Part shown: piece after piece, positions 24,008 to 32,208 of the stretch | How the letters are laid out: every line of letters begins with the position of its first letter | Numbering within the stretch: position 1 is the first letter of the stretch | NCBI GenBank assembly: GCA_963838205.1 | Contig: CAWIQF010000021.1 | Location: 62,001-126,000 of the forward strand | Source: CAIVVT01 sp963838205 | GTDB lineage: Bacteria; Acidobacteriota; Terriglobia; Bryobacterales; Bryobacteraceae | Reading direction: 5' to 3' | Length of the DNA: 64,000 nt | The notes under the pieces: model-generated | Told to the model about the DNA's origin: nothing | Seen by the model: only the letters and a program-made list of their open reading frames with translations | Databases searched by the model: none | Program-made: the position numbers and the translations under genes

Positions 24008-25172
24008 CCTTCTCTACCTTCCATTCGCGGAGATATCGGCGCAGTATCAGTTCTTCTGGGCTGTCTTCCAAGTCGCAGAAGGACGGCGCGGTAAGGCGGA
24101 ACAACAGGCTGCGCTCCTTGCCTGCAGGAGTCCGGATAAATGCCTGCATCACTACGCTCAGAACCGTCGCATCAGAGAGCCGCGCGTGCTTCTCGTTGAA
24201 CGTTTCGGTGATGACATCGTGCACGGATCCTTCCCTCCGCCGACCGTCGATTTCCGCCGTGATCTTTCCGCCGTGGCCGGTGTGGTACTGCAATCGCATT
24301 GCCTTCAGGCGGACCAGCGGAATCCCATCAGCGGGCTTGGTGGGAAAGGTGAGATTCCTGTTCTTGAACAATTCCAGATCAAAGCATGGAATCGGCCAGG
24401 GCTCAGGATCCTGTTCAATGCCCAAGACTGCGCTGGAGAACGCACGCGCCAGATGGTCTCGGATCGCACAACCACCTTGCGCGTAAATGTCGAGAGTTCC
24501 GTCGGCCGGATGATAGCCGAACACGATCTCGAAGGCCGGGTGGTAGTTCTTCCGTTCGAACTGCCCATCGTCGTCGTACCCGATGAGTTCGTCGGCGTAG
24601 TCGGCCGGATATGCGAAGAAGTACTCCACCTCGCCGTCACGCGCGCCATGGTCCACCTTGCATTGTTCCCCGCGCCCCTGAATAGCCTGGAAGAACGCGG
24701 CAATGCGCAGTCCCAGTTCCACTTTCATGTCGTCCGTTGCTTGAAACTCGGGAACCGCCGGTACCTTCCGGATCTCCCAGGACCGTTTGGGCAGCCTGTC
24801 GATGTGCGATAGCGTTCGAGCACTCTCGAACACCTTCGGATGATTCATGCAGGTCCACAGGGCGCGCTCCCGCGAGCTTCCCATCGAGCCGAGTTGCCGT
24901 GCGATCTCTTCGTTGGCATCGCGCGCCGCCTCGATCAGCACCTGGCTGCCTTCCGAATTGGCCAGCATCTCGACGCGCCGGAAGATCCGCAGCACGCGTT
25001 CGCGGTCCGCGGCCGGCATCTCCATGCAGCGTTCCAGTAGGGGATCGACCCGCCGCTCACTGACCGTCGCCCAATCGAAGTCGATGAACCCCGGGTAGGA
25101 GGCGAAGAAGGTCTTGAGCAAAGCGTTTGGCGCCCGCCGGAGAAAGGACGGCAGGCTGAAGACTGTAGGCAT
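23961..25172 (-). CDS. Unknown protein, partner of the 22580 gene
   Basis: 403 residues. Not recognised. GGAGGG lies 5 bases before the ATG. The N-terminal 110 residues are helical (DPLLERCMEMPAADRERVLRIFRRVEMLANSE). The middle is strand-rich with conserved-looking turns (VEYFFAYPADYADELIGYDDDG, FEIVFGYHPADGTLDIYAQG, LVRLKAMRLQY). No Walker, nuclease or membrane motif is visible. Its last 47 bases overlap the next gene. The pair lies between a toxin-antitoxin module and the integrase cassette, where prophages often carry host-protective cargo. Confidence 0.6.
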   Translation of the reverse strand: MPTVFSLPSFLRRAPNALLKTFFASYPGFIDFDWATVSERRVDPLLERCMEMPAADRERVLRIFRRVEMLANSEGSQVLIEAARDANEEIARQLGSMGSSRERALWTCMNHPKVFESARTLSHIDRLPKRSWEIRKVPAVPEFQATDDMKVELGLRIAAFFQAIQGRGEQCKVDHGARDGEVEYFFAYPADYADELIGYDDDGQFERKNYHPAFEIVFGYHPADGTLDIYAQGGCAIRDHLARAFSSAVLGIEQDPEPWPIPCFDLELFKNRNLTFPTKPADGIPLVRLKAMRLQYHTGHGGKITAEIDGRRREGSVHDVITETFNEKHARLSDATVLSVVMQAFIRTPAGKERSLLFRLTAPSFCDLEDSPEELILRRYLREWKVEKDAVSMEHAAVATNVG

Positions 25173-25396
25173 ACTGGCCCTCCGATAATCGGCGCGGGCT
25201 CCAGGCTTGGCAGCGCTTCGGCGGCACTGCTCAATCTGGTCGCGTCGGCACGTTTGACCAGGATTTCAGAGCCCGTAACTCCTGAATCTCGCCATCAGTT
25301 TGAGTGGCGGAAGCCATCAGGATAGCACCAGAATAAACAGCGAAAGCAACTGGTTTTGTAACGTCTTGATTTCAGGCCAAAATCAATGTGCCAACC

Positions 25397-25831
25397 TCAC
25401 GAGGAGCATCCCGCTGCGTCCTCGATCTTCTGTCGTTGCCACTGGTGCCGCTGGCTCTCCCACCAAGGCAGTTGGGCGATCTTTCGCAACGTTCCCTCGC
25501 TGATTGGGTACCGTCCGCCCGGCACCTCGGTCAGCCGCAGGACGGCTTCCTGGATGTCCGGTGCCAGCCAAGTCAGCGCCATCACCTGGCTGATGCGCTC
25601 CCGGCAGACGCAACCGAGCCGGGCGAGGTCGGCGTAGTTGCGCGCCTCCCCGCGGTCGAGCATTTCCTGGAACTGGATTGCCAGCGCAAGGACCTGGGTA
25701 ATGCGCGGCAACTGCCCGTGCCTGGGCGCATACGCCATGGGAGGCGCGGCACTCGGGGCAGTCCGATACACGTCGCGCACCGACGGGCGCAGTTGCACCG
25801 TCACCTCAAACCGACCGTTTTGAATTGTCAT
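25397..25831 (-). CDS. HTH protein coupled to the serine recombinase
   Basis: 144 residues from the ATG at 25831, which overlaps the recombinase stop (ATGA); the longer frame upstream lies in the recombinase gene. Residues 60-135 (ITQVLALAIQFQEMLDRGEARNYADLARLGCVCRERISQVMALTWLAPDIQEAVL) form a helix-turn-helix region of the type often encoded directly after this recombinase family. It may be a directionality or regulatory partner of the integrase. Confidence 0.7.
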   Translation of the reverse strand: MTIQNGRFEVTVQLRPSVRDVYRTAPSAAPPMAYAPRHGQLPRITQVLALAIQFQEMLDRGEARNYADLARLGCVCRERISQVMALTWLAPDIQEAVLRLTEVPGGRYPISEGTLRKIAQLPWWESQRHQWQRQKIEDAAGCSS

Positions 25832-27390
25832 GCCCTCTCTCCCCCGGCGCACAACCGCCGGATGCCCTCCGTACGGAAGCCCACGGTCACCGTACAAGTG
25901 GTGCCGTCGTAGGTCACGCGTTCAACGAGCGTCTTTACGAACTTCACCTGTTGGCGCGGGCTCATCTCCGCCCAGAGGCCATCGAACTCGCGCAGGTTCT
26001 TGCACACGCCTGCTGCGTCGACCGTCTGTGCGACGGCGGCGGCGAGTTGGCCGCTCACGGTACGAAGCTGGCCTTCGACCACGGCCGCGCGCTCCTGCAG
26101 TTCAGCCAATCGGTCTGTGGCCTGCTTGCCCGATGCCCGGAGCGCGCGGGTGGTCTCTTCGGCCAGACGCTGCAGGTCCTTCTCGACGAGCCGCTTCTCG
26201 TGCTCCAGCGCCTCGATAGCGGCCAGACGACGCTCATCCAGCTGTTGCACCACCTCGGCGATCACTTCCGGGTTCGACGCGATCCCGCGGATCTGGTCGA
26301 TCACGGCCTGCTCGATCACCGGCGCCGAGACCGACCGCGTCTGGCATTGGTTGTAGCCGCGCTGGTGGGCGTTCACGCAGACGTAGTAGCGGTACAGCTT
26401 GTTGTGCTCCTTCTGCGTGTAGGAGTGAATCATGCCGACGTTGCACGTGGCGCAGCGGATCAACCCCTTAAGCACCGCTCCGTATTTGTTGCGGATCTCC
26501 CGGCCTCCGCTCCGCGAGTTCTGCCGCAGCCGATCCTGCACGGCCTGCCAGACCTTCGGGTCGACGATGGCCTTGTGCTCGCCGTCGTAGACCTTGCCCT
26601 CGTATCGGAGCTTGCCGATGTAGACCATGTTGGTGAGCAGATTGTAGAGGCGGTTCTTCCCAAAAGGACTCCCGCCCGCCGGCGTGCCCTTGCGGGTCGT
26701 CCATTGCTTCATCCGCCAGTCGCGACGGTTGAGTTCCTGCACGACCGGCATCATCGCCTCGTGCTCGAGGTAGAGGTCGAAGATCGCCCGGACTCGCGCG
26801 GCCTCTTTTTCGTTCACCAGGAGAGCCGCACCTTTGTCGCTCAGGTCGTAGCCGAGCACTGGATTGCCGCCGACCCACCGGCCTTTGCGGCGCGCAGCCG
26901 ACATCTTGTCCTTCGTGCGCTCGGCGATCATCTCGCGTTCGAACTGCGCGAACGAGAGCAGGATGTTCAGCGTAAGGCGGCCGAGGGAACTGGTCGTGTT
27001 GAACTGCTGGGTGACGGAGACGAAGCTCACGCCGTGCTGGTCGAGCACCTCTATGATCCGTGAGAAGTCGAGCAGCGACCTGGTCAGCCGGTCCACCTTG
27101 TAGACCAGCACGCAGTCCACCAAGCCGTCGCGCACGTCCTGGAGCATCTTCTTCAGCGCCGGCCGATCCATGTTGGCGCCGGTGTAGCCGCCGTCGTCGT
27201 ACTTGTCCGCCAGCGCGGTCCAGCCCTCTTCGCGCTGGCTACGGATGTAGGCTTCGGCCGCATCGCGCTGGGCGTCGAGCGTGTTGAAGGTCTGCTCCAG
27301 TCCCTCTTCGGTAGACTTGCGCGTGTAGATCGCGCAGCGCATCGTCTTACGCCGCGTCGCCGCGGGGGCGGCCAACTCAGTCGCGGCCAT
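25828..27390 (-). CDS. Large serine recombinase, probable prophage integrase
   Basis: 520 residues; GGAGG lies 6 bases before the ATG at 27390. The resolvase domain starts at CAIYTRKSTEEG with catalytic Ser26 and has VYKVDRLTRSLLDF. The recombinase domain (GNPVLGYDLSDKGAALLVNE) follows. A zinc-ribbon-like segment (IRCATCNVGM ... CVNAHQRGYNQC) and a coiled-coil (EALEHEKRLVEKDLQRLAEE) complete the large-serine-integrase layout. It catalyses attP x attB integration. The gene stands near one end of the prophage, as an integrase should, flanked by its usual DUF2924 and HTH companions. Confidence 0.9.
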   Translation of the reverse strand: MAATELAAPAATRRKTMRCAIYTRKSTEEGLEQTFNTLDAQRDAAEAYIRSQREEGWTALADKYDDGGYTGANMDRPALKKMLQDVRDGLVDCVLVYKVDRLTRSLLDFSRIIEVLDQHGVSFVSVTQQFNTTSSLGRLTLNILLSFAQFEREMIAERTKDKMSAARRKGRWVGGNPVLGYDLSDKGAALLVNEKEAARVRAIFDLYLEHEAMMPVVQELNRRDWRMKQWTTRKGTPAGGSPFGKNRLYNLLTNMVYIGKLRYEGKVYDGEHKAIVDPKVWQAVQDRLRQNSRSGGREIRNKYGAVLKGLIRCATCNVGMIHSYTQKEHNKLYRYYVCVNAHQRGYNQCQTRSVSAPVIEQAVIDQIRGIASNPEVIAEVVQQLDERRLAAIEALEHEKRLVEKDLQRLAEETTRALRASGKQATDRLAELQERAAVVEGQLRTVSGQLAAAVAQTVDAAGVCKNLREFDGLWAEMSPRQQVKFVKTLVERVTYDGTTCTVTVGFRTEGIRRLCAGGERA

Positions 27391-27890
27391 TGGGCGCCTC
27401 CTTGGTCATCTGAAAGAAGGCGTAGCCGTTCCACTTGGTGCCGGTGATTTCTTTCGCGATGGCGCTCAGCGACGTGTAGCGACGATCTCGGAACTCGAAT
27501 CCGGTGTCGGTCACTTTAACGACGAGCGTCTCGCCACGATACTCCTTCACGATGACGCCGCCGGGCATCGGCAGCCGGGAATCGTGACCCGGCCCGATCA
27601 CCGTCGTGGCGGAACGCTCGACGGGCAGGCCGGCGCGCTGCTTAATCGACGTTCGTGATCACGCGATTGCGCAGCGCGACATTGCGCGCGATCTCGCGGG
27701 CCAGCTCGCGGACCGGCTCCGGCAGGCCGCCCTCCTCCTTTGCCTGAAGCTGCCAGGCGATCTTGCGGAACAGGAATTGCCGATGGGCGCTCTCGGGTTC
27801 GGCCCCAAACACCTTCCGGTACTCTTCCTGCAGCGCCCGCACGTTCATCGCGGCGAGCTCGTCGATCCTTGCTTGAATGGGTTTCTTCAC
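27377..27890 (-). pseudogene. DUF2924 protein split by a frameshift
   Basis: The N-terminal part (27642-27890, 82 aa: MKKPIQARIDELAAMNVRAL, then FGAEPESAHRQFLFRKIAWQLQAKEEGG) ends at TAA. The C-terminal part (27377-27601 from a GTG: RLPMPGGVIVKEYRGETLVV, LSAIAKEITGTKWNGYAFF) lies in another frame that is open back to about 27658. Together they make a normal-length DUF2924, a companion of serine recombinases. Either one indel split it, or both halves are translated separately. Confidence 0.75.
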
Positions 27891-28069
27891 GCGTCAACCT
27901 CATGTACAGGAAGGCTCTCCACGCGCGGGTTAGCAAGTTCTCCATTGACGCTGTCGGTCGCCGCGCCGCCCTCGATCTCGCGTGCCTGGCGGCTGCGTTC
28001 GTACGCGGCGGCGAGGATGCTGACGATCTCGGCGACCGCGTCGCTGGTCTGACGGTCTCGACACTCCAT
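27887..28069 (-). CDS. Small protein upstream of DUF2924
   Basis: 60 residues from the ATG at 28069 (MECRDRQTSDAVAEIVSILA). A helical core (AVAEIVSILAAAYERSRQAREIE) is followed by a polar tail. The stop overlaps the DUF2924 ATG (ATGA). Such small helical proteins often lead the DUF2924-recombinase-HTH cassette; the function is unknown. An open frame extends upstream to 28237 but its sequence is not gene-like. Confidence 0.5.
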   Translation of the reverse strand: MECRDRQTSDAVAEIVSILAAAYERSRQAREIEGGAATDSVNGELANPRVESLPVHEVDA

Positions 28070-28528
28070 CTGGCTGCTCCCCGTGCGGGAGACCGCGAAC
28101 GGCGTTGTGGGTGTCGGAGGGCGGGAGACAGGTGCGGCGTTGCGTTTGCCGGCCCGGTTGGTCCGACACCCACAACGGTTTCCGCTTGGCGGCCTGTCCG
28201 CTGTCTGGTGGTTTGTGATCGCCTGTGGCGACCTCAATCAATAGATACTCACGGGAGTTCGAAAGTGTCCAATCGCGGGCGGCGACCATGATCAATCGAG
28301 CCGTCAACTTCCGCCGAGGCGTCAAAGGAGAAAATGGAGAGTTCGTGGCGCGGGAAATGGTCAACGTCCTCAACTGCCATGGTTTCGGGCGCTTGGGGGC
28401 TGGTCGGGTTTCAGGTGGGAGAAGTGCGTCGAAGGCCAACTACTGCGGAATGTTGGGCCTACGGACGCCGTCAGCAGACACCGATGGCGTCAACGGATTC
28501 GGGCCTGAGTGGTTATCGAATGGGAGGT
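28070..28528. other. Intergenic stretch at the presumed prophage end
   Basis: About 460 bases without a convincing gene. It holds the second copy of the 42-base repeat (28233-28274). A plus-strand open frame (28225-28569) runs into the tRNA and is rejected. An integration site would be expected between here and the tRNA 3' end. Confidence 0.5.
28233..28274. repeat. 42-bp repeat, copy 2
   Basis: 35 of 42 bases match 9941-9982 in the same orientation (CTCAAT-AATAGATACTCA ... CGAAAGTGT-CAATC). The two copies enclose 18.3 kb that includes the replication operon and the integrase. Confidence 0.55.
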
Positions 28529-28606
28529 TGGCGTCCCCAGCGGGATTCGAACCCGCGTTATCGCCGTGAAAGGGCGGTGTCCTAGGCCGGGCTAGACGAT
28601 AGGGAC
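28529..28606 (-). tRNA. tRNA-Glu (anticodon TTC)
   Basis: 78 bases with encoded CCA (28529-28531). The acceptor stem GTCCCTA pairs with TGGGGAC. The anticodon arm CCGCCCTTTCACGGCGA carries TTC, and the T-arm contains GGGTTCGAATCCC. The 3' end faces the prophage, a classical integration target. Confidence 0.95.
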
Positions 28607-28677
28607 CTTGCGACGGTGAGGAACCGCCACCTCTTTTTAGAGTAGCGGCAGGCAGCCGCGGCGGTCAATCCAACGCG

Positions 28678-29004
28678 CTAAAGCGTCTTCAGGTATGCCA
28701 GCAGATCCTGCTTCTCGTCGTCGCTCAACACGCTGGCGAAGGCCGGCATGGAGCCTTTGCCTTTGTTGACGAAGTCCAGGACGGTGGCGTCGGTCGGTTT
28801 CAGGCCGTTGCCTAATTTGGGCCGCTTGAACAGCCCCTTCAGGCTGGGCCCCATTTTCTTCTGATCGGTGGTCGCATAGTGGCAAACGCTGCACTGCTCG
28901 AACACCTCCTTGCCTTTCGCCGCGTCGCCCTTCTTGTCCGCGGCCATGGCCGAACCGGTGATTAGAAAAGCGGCCGAAAGGGCCATTGCGCAACACTTTT
29001 TCAT
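28678..29004 (-). CDS. Small secreted class I c-type cytochrome
   Basis: 108 residues from the ATG at 29004. The signal peptide MKKCCAMALSAAFLITGSAMA is followed by the mature domain. One heme site CSVCH and an axial methionine in KGSMPAFASVLSDDEKQDLLAYLKTL fit a cytochrome c-552/c2-like carrier in the periplasm. It is transcribed away from the nuo operon but could donate or accept electrons in the same respiratory chain. GGAAGG lies 9 bases before the start; a longer frame begins at 29025. Confidence 0.88.
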   Translation of the reverse strand: MKKCCAMALSAAFLITGSAMAADKKGDAAKGKEVFEQCSVCHYATTDQKKMGPSLKGLFKRPKLGNGLKPTDATVLDFVNKGKGSMPAFASVLSDDEKQDLLAYLKTL

Positions 29005-29058
29005 CTCCTCAATCCTTCCTGCCAACTCGCTGAGCTCATTTCATTCTACAATCTCGGA

Positions 29059-29703
29059 TTGCGTCACCTGGTCGTTCTTTTCGCCAAAGCGCCGATCTCC
29101 GGCCGGGTCAAGACACGGCTGGCCAAAGAGTATGGCGACGCCGTCGCGCTCCGCCTGCACCGGGCGTTCGTGCTCGATGCCGCGGCCCGCGCGTCGTCCG
29201 GCTGGCCCATCGAATTGTACACCGACGTCGATACCGATGCCTGGCCCACGCTCACCTGCCCGCGCCGATTGCAGTGCCCAGGCGATCTAGGCGCACGGCT
29301 CCATGCGGCGCTGGAAGAGGCGCTGGCCCGGGGTTGGGAACGGGTTGCCATATTGGGGACGGATGCGCCCGATCTGCCGGCCGCGCACATCGCGCGATTG
29401 TTCGACGCCGACGCGGACGTGTGTCTCGGCCCGGCCGAAGACGGCGGCTTCTGGGGCATCGCCTGCCGCCGGGTCGCGGCGGGCATGTTCGAGGGAGTCC
29501 CGTGGTCGTCGCCGCACACAATGGCCACGACCATACAAGCCTGCCGGGCCAGCGGACTGAGCGTCGCGCTGGCGCAATGGTGGGCCGATGTGGATGAGCC
29601 GGCCGATCTTGTGAGATTGGCGGCGAGTTCATCGCTCGAGTCCGCGGGGGCGACGACTAAGTTATTACGCGAGCTTCACTTGCCGGATTCAGGAACGCAT
29701 TGA
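29059..29703 (+). CDS. DUF2064 / TIGR04282-type nucleotidyl/glycosyltransferase-fold protein
   Basis: 214 residues from a TTG (TTGCGTCACCTGG). VVLFAKAPISGRVKTRLAKEYGD is the family N-terminus, with a GT-A-like nucleotide-binding loop. WERVAILGTDAPDLPAAHI carries the metal-binding Asp motif and CLGPAEDGGFWGIAC the substrate loop. Family members are annotated as arsenosugar-related glycosyltransferases or simply DUF2064; the substrate here is unknown. TACAAT 6 bases upstream of the TTG could be a -10 box giving an almost leaderless transcript. Confidence 0.8.
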   Translation: MRHLVVLFAKAPISGRVKTRLAKEYGDAVALRLHRAFVLDAAARASSGWPIELYTDVDTDAWPTLTCPRRLQCPGDLGARLHAALEEALARGWERVAILGTDAPDLPAAHIARLFDADADVCLGPAEDGGFWGIACRRVAAGMFEGVPWSSPHTMATTIQACRASGLSVALAQWWADVDEPADLVRLAASSSLESAGATTKLLRELHLPDSGTH

Positions 29704-29709
29704 TAATAT
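29680..29709 (+). promoter_or_regulatory. Putative promoter of the nuo operon
   Basis: TTGCCG (29680-29685), an 18-base spacer and TAATAT (29704-29709), about 88 bases before the nuoC ATG. It overlaps the 3' end of the DUF2064 gene. Confidence 0.4.
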
Positions 29710-29796
29710 AAGACTTCAGTGTCTGGTTTACCCCAAGCAGCATTGACGCGGATTCGACGGCTATGATAACCCTGGAGCTTCAGTCTGGATTCCGCG

Positions 29797-30534
29797 ATGC
29801 CTGAGGAACAGAAGCCCGAAGAGGCGCAGAGCCCCGGCCCCGCGCCGGTTCAACCCCAGCCGCCGTCAGCGCCGACCGCAGCGGAAACCACACCCGCGGC
29901 GTCGGCGACTCCATCGGCTGCAGCGGCAACGCCACCGGCCGCGCCGGCAACTCCACCGGCCGCAGCGGCAACGCCGACCGCGGCGCCCGCCAAGCCCGCC
30001 GTGAAACCCGCCGCGCCGGCGCCTCCGCCACCGCCTCCGGTGTGGGAAGGCGAGCTGCCGAGTGCCTTGCAGGACGAATTCGGCGAGCGGGTTGCGGAGT
30101 TCATCGCCTATCAGGGCCAGCCTTCGTTTGCCGCGCAGACGGACGCCGCGCATGAAGTGATCGAATCGCTGCGCGAGATTCACGAATTCGACTACCTCGT
30201 GGATATCACGGCCGTGCACTGGCCGAAGCGCGAAGCGGCCTTCGACATTATTTACGTGCTCTACAGCTTTTCCCGCAATCAGCGCATCCGAATGAAGGTC
30301 CGGGTGAAGGAGGGCGGGCGCCCGCGCAGCAGCGTGGACCTGTATCCGACGGCAAACTGGCTGGAACGCGAAGTCTTCGATATGTTTGGAGTGGAATTCG
30401 ACGGCCACCCCGATTTGCGCCGCATCCTGATGCCGGACGAGTGGACGGGCTTCCCGCTGCGCAAGGATCGCACCATCCTCGACATGGACAATCGCTGGGT
30501 TCAGGAGAACCTGGGGATCGAGAGCGGACAATAG
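29797..30534 (+). CDS. nuoC: NADH-quinone oxidoreductase subunit C
   Basis: 245 residues. The first 83 are a Pro/Ala low-complexity extension (runs of ATPPAA/ATPTAA) absent from typical NuoC. The NuoC (30 kDa) domain then starts at LPSALQDEFGERVAEF and includes FDYLVDITAVHWPKREAAFD, VYVLYSF-like strands and the family signature WLEREVFDMFGVEFDGHPDLRRILMPDEW. It is a peripheral-arm subunit of complex I. First gene of the operon here, with no nuoA or nuoB upstream; nuoD starts 3 bases after the stop. Confidence 0.92.
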   Translation: MPEEQKPEEAQSPGPAPVQPQPPSAPTAAETTPAASATPSAAAATPPAAPATPPAAAATPTAAPAKPAVKPAAPAPPPPPPVWEGELPSALQDEFGERVAEFIAYQGQPSFAAQTDAAHEVIESLREIHEFDYLVDITAVHWPKREAAFDIIYVLYSFSRNQRIRMKVRVKEGGRPRSSVDLYPTANWLEREVFDMFGVEFDGHPDLRRILMPDEWTGFPLRKDRTILDMDNRWVQENLGIESGQ

Positions 30535-30537
30535 GAC

Positions 30538-31647
30538 ATGGCCGAGACGTTCCTCGATTCCACCGAACTCGTCCTCAACATGGGGCCCCAGCATCCGTCG
30601 ACGCACGGCGTGCTGCGGGTGATCGTCAAGCTCGATGGCGAGAAGGTGCTGGGCACCGACTGCGTGATCGGGTATCTGCACCGCGGCGTGGAAAAGCTGG
30701 GCGAGAACCGGACCTATCAGCAGTTCGCGCCCTACGTCGACCGCATGGACTACGTCGCCTCGGTCTCCAACGGGCTGGGCTACTGCCTGGCAGTCGAGAA
30801 ACTTCTCGGCGTCGAGGCGCCGCCGCGCGCGCAGGTGGTGCGCGTGATCCTCACCGAGCTCAACCGCATCGCCAGTCACCTCATCTGGCTGGGCACGCAC
30901 GCGCTCGACATCGGCGCGATCACGCCCTTGTTTTACTGCATGCGGGAACGCGAACTGGCGCTGAACATTTTCGAAAAATATTGTGGCGCGCGACTCACCA
31001 CGCACGCTTTCCGCATCGGCGGATTGCAGTACGAAACTTACGACGGCTTCGAAAAAGAGGTCCTCGACTTCTGCGACGTCTTCCTGCCCAAGGCCGACGA
31101 GTATGAGGAACTGCTGACGGGCAATCGCATCTGGGTGGACCGCATGCGCAACGTGGGGTTGCTGAACGCCGCCGATTGCAAGGCTTTCGGCGTGACTGGC
31201 CCGCTGCTGCGCGCCGCCGGCGAGAAGTGGGACCTGCGCAAAGCGCAGCCTTACAGCGGCTACGAAAAGTACGATTTTGAAATCCCGACGGGCGACCGCG
31301 GCGACAACTTCGACCGGTACATCGTGCGCATGGAGGAGATGCGGCAGTCGGTGCGGATCATGCGCCAGGCAGTAGCCTCGATCCCGGCCGGACCGATCAT
31401 GGCCAAGGTGCCGAAGGTCATCAAGCCGCCTGTGGGCGAAGTTTACGTTTCCATCGAGGCGCCCAAAGGCGAACTCGGTTACTACATCGTGAGCGATGGC
31501 ACGACGCTGCCCTATCGCCTGCGCGTGCGGCCGCCGTCGTTTGTCAATCTCCAGGCGCTGGACCGAATGTCGAAGGGCGCTCTGGTTGCAGATCTGGTGG
31601 CGATCATCGGTACCATTGATATTGTCCTGGGGGAGGTTGACCGCTAG
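30538..31647 (+). CDS. nuoD: NADH-quinone oxidoreductase subunit D
   Basis: 369 residues. LNMGPQHPSTHGVLRVIVKLDGE and TYQQFAPYVDRMDYVASVSNGLGY carry the His and Tyr that line the quinone site in this family (49 kDa subunit). RIGGLQYETYDGFEKEV and the C-terminal GEVYVSIEAPKGELGYYIVSDG complete the hydrogenase-like fold. The length is somewhat short compared with NuoD of about 400 residues, but both ends are intact. The stop TAG shares a base with a possible GTG start of the next gene. Confidence 0.95.
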   Translation: MAETFLDSTELVLNMGPQHPSTHGVLRVIVKLDGEKVLGTDCVIGYLHRGVEKLGENRTYQQFAPYVDRMDYVASVSNGLGYCLAVEKLLGVEAPPRAQVVRVILTELNRIASHLIWLGTHALDIGAITPLFYCMRERELALNIFEKYCGARLTTHAFRIGGLQYETYDGFEKEVLDFCDVFLPKADEYEELLTGNRIWVDRMRNVGLLNAADCKAFGVTGPLLRAAGEKWDLRKAQPYSGYEKYDFEIPTGDRGDNFDRYIVRMEEMRQSVRIMRQAVASIPAGPIMAKVPKVIKPPVGEVYVSIEAPKGELGYYIVSDGTTLPYRLRVRPPSFVNLQALDRMSKGALVADLVAIIGTIDIVLGEVDR

Positions 31648-31676
31648 TGCCCCGGGCTCGCGGCGGAAGCGCTCCG

Positions 31677-32132
31677 ATGAAGAAGTTGCTCAGATCGATC
31701 TTCCTCGCGGACCTGCTCGAAGGTCTGTGGGTGACCTTTCGCAACCAGCACCCGAAGCAGATCGTGACCGAGCAGTATCCGTCGGCGCGGCCCAAAGTGG
31801 CCGAACGCTATCGCGGCGCGCCGCGGCTCAACATCAATCCCGAAAACGGCGCGACCCTCTGCATTTCCTGCGACCTGTGCGCTCTGGCGTGCCCCGAGAA
31901 CCTGATCGTCGTGGGCTGGGAACGCAACCCGGAAACCAAGCGCAAGGACCTGGTGACATTCACATACGATATTTCGCGCTGCATGTTCTGCGGCTTGTGC
32001 GAGGACGCCTGCCCGGTGGATTGTCTGGAGTTGACGCAGGATTTCGAATTGGCGAATTATTCGCGGGAAGGCGCCATCTGGGACCGGCAGATGCTGGAGG
32101 AAGGTCCGAAGCCGGCCAAGTACAAGTACTAG
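31677..32132 (+). CDS. nuoI: NADH-quinone oxidoreductase subunit I (2 x 4Fe-4S)
   Basis: 151 residues from the ATG at 31677 (MKKLLRSIFLADLLEGLWVT), which matches family N-termini; a GTG at 31647, overlapping the nuoD stop, would add ten residues. Two ferredoxin motifs, CISCDLCALACPEN and CMFCGLCEDACPVD, bind clusters N6a and N6b, which pass electrons toward quinone. It follows nuoD directly, without the E, F and G genes that separate them in E. coli. Confidence 0.93.
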   Translation: MKKLLRSIFLADLLEGLWVTFRNQHPKQIVTEQYPSARPKVAERYRGAPRLNINPENGATLCISCDLCALACPENLIVVGWERNPETKRKDLVTFTYDISRCMFCGLCEDACPVDCLELTQDFELANYSREGAIWDRQMLEEGPKPAKYKY

Positions 32133-32208
32133 GAGCGCTCGCGCGCAGTTCGCATTTGAGATACAGGCCGGGTTGAACCTCCGGCTCCGGTTGGTGGACA
32201 GGTCGCCC

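Noticed and set aside
28225..28569. Plus-strand open frame at the prophage end
   Set aside because: It runs through the tRNA-Glu gene and has no ribosome site or gene-like composition.
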